In this document: positions 42,242-42,681 of the stretch, piece after piece
Layout: every line of letters begins with the position of its first letter
Position numbering within the stretch: the stretch's first letter is position 1
Virus record (IMG/VR): IMGVR_UViG_3300006793_000075
Location: 1-42,681 of that record
DNA: 42,681 nt
DNA from: a virus
Reading direction: 5' to 3' (one strand)
The notes under the pieces: generated by a model
The model's database searches: none
What the model was told of the DNA's origin: nothing
The model's input: only the letters and a program-made list of their open reading frames with translations
Position numbers and translations under genes: made by a program

Positions 42242-42681
42242 TTAACCTCGTTCATTTAAATATTCCTCATTATGAACCCATCTGTATCCAGTATGTTTTA
42301 CCCAACGCATAAAGCCCCATTCTTTTTGTTTCTTTCCCATAAAGAATATGCTTGTGCATGGTAGTTCGTTTCCGTCTTTGTCTTTAGCAAGTTCTAACCA
42401 ATGTAAGTCACTTGCCTTTCTAAATCTAATATGTCCAGGACCACGCCAATGTGCAGTTGCACCACATACGTGTCCTTCTTTTGCAAATACTGGAACATAC
42501 TCCCAATACCCGCCTTTTAAAATAATAGCACCCCAACTCCATGGATGATCATGTAACACAGGTTCATCACTTACAAGAACTTTATGAAGTGTAATATTAA
42601 ATGGAAAGTTTTTTCTTTCTTTTAAAAATAGATAATATCTAATCAAATAAGGTACTTTTCCTGAGCGATCAGTAATCACTC
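42242..42681 (-). CDS. Cupin-like phage protein (5' end at window edge)
   Basis: A protein of at least 145 codons. The first start-like codon is a GTG at 42679, but the frame runs off the window, so the true start may lie outside. The pattern LHDHPWSWGAIILKGGYWEY (H43-x-H45 and Glu60) followed by a later His in the second half (RGPGHIRFRKASDLHWLEL) fits a cupin with a metal site. The C-terminus is aromatic-rich (FMRWVKHTGYRWVHNEEYLN). Such proteins are frequent in marine T4-like phages and have no assigned reaction. Confidence 0.6.
   Translation of the reverse strand, partial: VITDRSGKVPYLIRYYLFLKERKNFPFNITLHKVLVSDEPVLHDHPWSWGAIILKGGYWEYVPVFAKEGHVCGATAHWRGPGHIRFRKASDLHWLELAKDKDGNELPCTSIFFMGKKQKEWGFMRWVKHTGYRWVHNEEYLNERG

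Noticed and set aside
1-42681. CRISPR array, tRNA genes, integrase or insertion sequence
   Set aside because: No evenly spaced repeats, no cloverleaf-like sequence that I could see and no transposase or recombinase motifs in any frame I read.

Overview
The window looks like part of the genome of a T4-like marine myovirus (Caudoviricetes). The evidence is an AT-rich sequence, tightly packed genes with many 1-base TAATG overlaps, a T4-type baseplate order (gp5-like end, gp25, gp6, a giant gp7-position protein, a conserved wedge-type protein) and a set of metabolic genes typical of cyanophages and pelagiphages (ThyX, QueE-like, ClpP, HIT, 2OG-Fe(II) oxygenases, phosphoribosyltransferase). I see no photosynthesis genes, tRNAs, integrase, IS element or CRISPR array. 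A SAR11-type (Pelagibacter) or other heterotroph host is therefore as plausible as a cyanobacterium. The host is an inference from gene style only.

Positions 1-28199, all on the plus strand, hold the virion module. It contains the 3' end of a gp5-like baseplate hub protein, gp25, gp6 (1180 aa with a Thr/Ser-rich tail) and a 4648-aa mosaic structural protein with cupredoxin-like, FG-GAP propeller-like and YHYH domains. These are followed by a conserved wedge-type protein and four fibre-like proteins that share one N-terminal module. A 2OG-Fe(II) oxygenase and a possible fibre-assembly protein sit between the third and fourth fibre genes.

Positions 28200-28300 are a short convergent junction. 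From 28301 to the end all genes lie on the minus strand and read toward the junction. In transcription order (right to left) they are a cupin-like protein, a DUF2693-like small protein, a 50-aa lipoprotein, a phosphoribosyltransferase, ClpP, two unknowns, a HIT protein, QueE-like radical SAM, a one-helix membrane protein, an unknown, a 2OG oxygenase, a 57-aa gene, a FEN/RNase H-type exonuclease, four unknowns, a MoxR-type AAA+ ATPase, a GIY-YIG-like protein, a possible PD-(D/E)xK protein, a HExxH/vWA protein, four unknowns and ThyX.

Four sigma70-like promoters with near-consensus -35 and -10 boxes lie in the few intergenic gaps of the minus strand. They precede queE, the MoxR ATPase, the PD-(D/E)xK candidate and the vWA protein. 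These genes are therefore probably read by unmodified host RNA polymerase early in infection. Most other genes seem translationally coupled, several through a Shine-Dalgarno that contains the upstream stop codon (GAGGTTAA then ATG).

The least explained unit is the block 30609-34361, where a MoxR ATPase and its likely vWA/metallopeptidase partner bracket two nuclease-like proteins.
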